DNA of 64,000 nt from Nocardia vinacea (lineage in GTDB: Bacteria; Actinomycetota; Actinomycetes; Mycobacteriales; Mycobacteriaceae): positions 4,340,001-4,404,000 of the forward strand of contig NZ_CP109149.1 of the NCBI RefSeq assembly GCF_035920345.1, given 5' to 3'. The notes under the pieces were generated by a model, which worked only from the letters and a program-made list of their open reading frames with translations, made no database searches and was not told the origin of the DNA. Of this stretch, positions 63,711 to 64,000 are shown in pieces. Position numbers and translations under genes: made by a program. Position 1 is the stretch's first letter. Each line of letters opens with the position of its first letter.

Positions 63711-64000
63711 CTACCCCTGCGCCCCTTGCGTTTTCGCTTCCTGATTCCGACGCAACCCCAACCCCGCCGCCACCAGACAGGCGAGTGCGACCGCACCGAC
63801 GAACCATGGGAACACTTCGCTCAGCCCCCATTCGGTGGCCGCCCAGCCGGCGAGGATGGTCGGCAGCGCCATGGCGGTGTAGGCGAGCAGGTAGTACGCC
63901 GACATGGTCTCGCCGCGCTTGTGTTGCGGCACAACCTCGGACAGATGCCGCAGCGAACCACCGAAGCCGAGTCCGAAGGTCGCGCCGAGCAATACTCCGG
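63711..64000 (-). CDS. MFS transporter, C-terminal end only (5' part outside window)
   Basis: The frame is open to the right edge. About 95 residues show the last helices of a major facilitator: GATFGLGFGGSLRHLSEVVPQHKRGETMSAYYLLAYTAMALPTILAGW, then PWFVGAVALACLVAAGLGLRR, ending in a short basic tail. The pattern GGSLRHLSEVVPQHKRGE is typical of helix-10/11 loops of actinobacterial drug-type MFS proteins. Substrate cannot be read from this fragment. Confidence 0.85.
   Translation of the reverse strand, partial: GVLLGATFGLGFGGSLRHLSEVVPQHKRGETMSAYYLLAYTAMALPTILAGWAATEWGLSEVFPWFVGAVALACLVAAGLGLRRNQEAKTQGAQG

Overview
The window is high-GC, GC3-biased actinobacterial DNA, most probably a Nocardia or close relative (Mycobacteriales). 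The basis is gene content and order: dapB, dapA, rnj, a TIGR03085 gene, ftsK, argA, pgsA, cinA, clgR, pspA and pspM lie in the order familiar from mycobacteria and nocardiae, next to accessory biosynthetic genes and paired MarR/ArsR regulators. This is inference from gene content; no rRNA or other species marker is present.

Left part (1-21.8 kb): specialised metabolism. A large NRPS on the minus strand runs off the left edge (A-T-E-C-A-T-C-A...; no starter condensation domain). Beside it are a PIG-L/LmbE-type deacetylase and a tiny membrane protein. Facing away on the plus strand are a stand-alone MetE-C-like Zn protein, a flavin-dependent halogenase, a chorismate-lyase-like domain fused to a class II DAHP-synthase-like domain that has lost its catalytic residues, and a CPA2 cation/H+ antiporter. 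Next come two convergent CYP157-like P450s lacking the ExxR motif, separated by a perfect hairpin. A reasonable inference is a pathway making a chlorinated hydroxybenzoate-type or peptide product. A Gly/Ser-rich exported protein and a DUF4239 membrane protein follow.

Middle (22-33.6 kb): a divergent aldarate module (MFS transporter and lipoprotein lactonase versus KdgD and a talarate/galactarate-type dehydratase), a SRPBCC-ArsR-SRPBCC operon behind two matching palindromic operators, about 1.8 kb of gene-poor DNA with a DUF6928-like remnant, an NB-ARC/LuxR regulator and a DUF1963 protein.

Core envelope-stress block (33.8-38.4 kb): clgR, pspA and pspM, with cinA and pgsA upstream and argA divergent. 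Between argA and ftsK lies an accessory interval (38.4-43.3 kb): YciI, an exported protein, TerC, a frameshifted methyltransferase remnant, a small ORF with a textbook terminator, an array of five recognisable tRNA genes plus one aberrant tRNA-like sequence, and a TobZ/NodU-type carbamoyltransferase.

Right part (43.4-64 kb): ftsK, a TIGR03085 gene, rnj and dapA; a ribbon-helix-helix gene with a cluster of operator half-sites; a broken esterase; a YcaQ-like winged-helix protein; a three-gene two-component operon; small envelope proteins; dapB; two divergent MarR genes sharing a palindrome; an alcohol dehydrogenase; a VOC protein; a pentapeptide-repeat membrane protein; and the end of an MFS transporter cut by the right edge.
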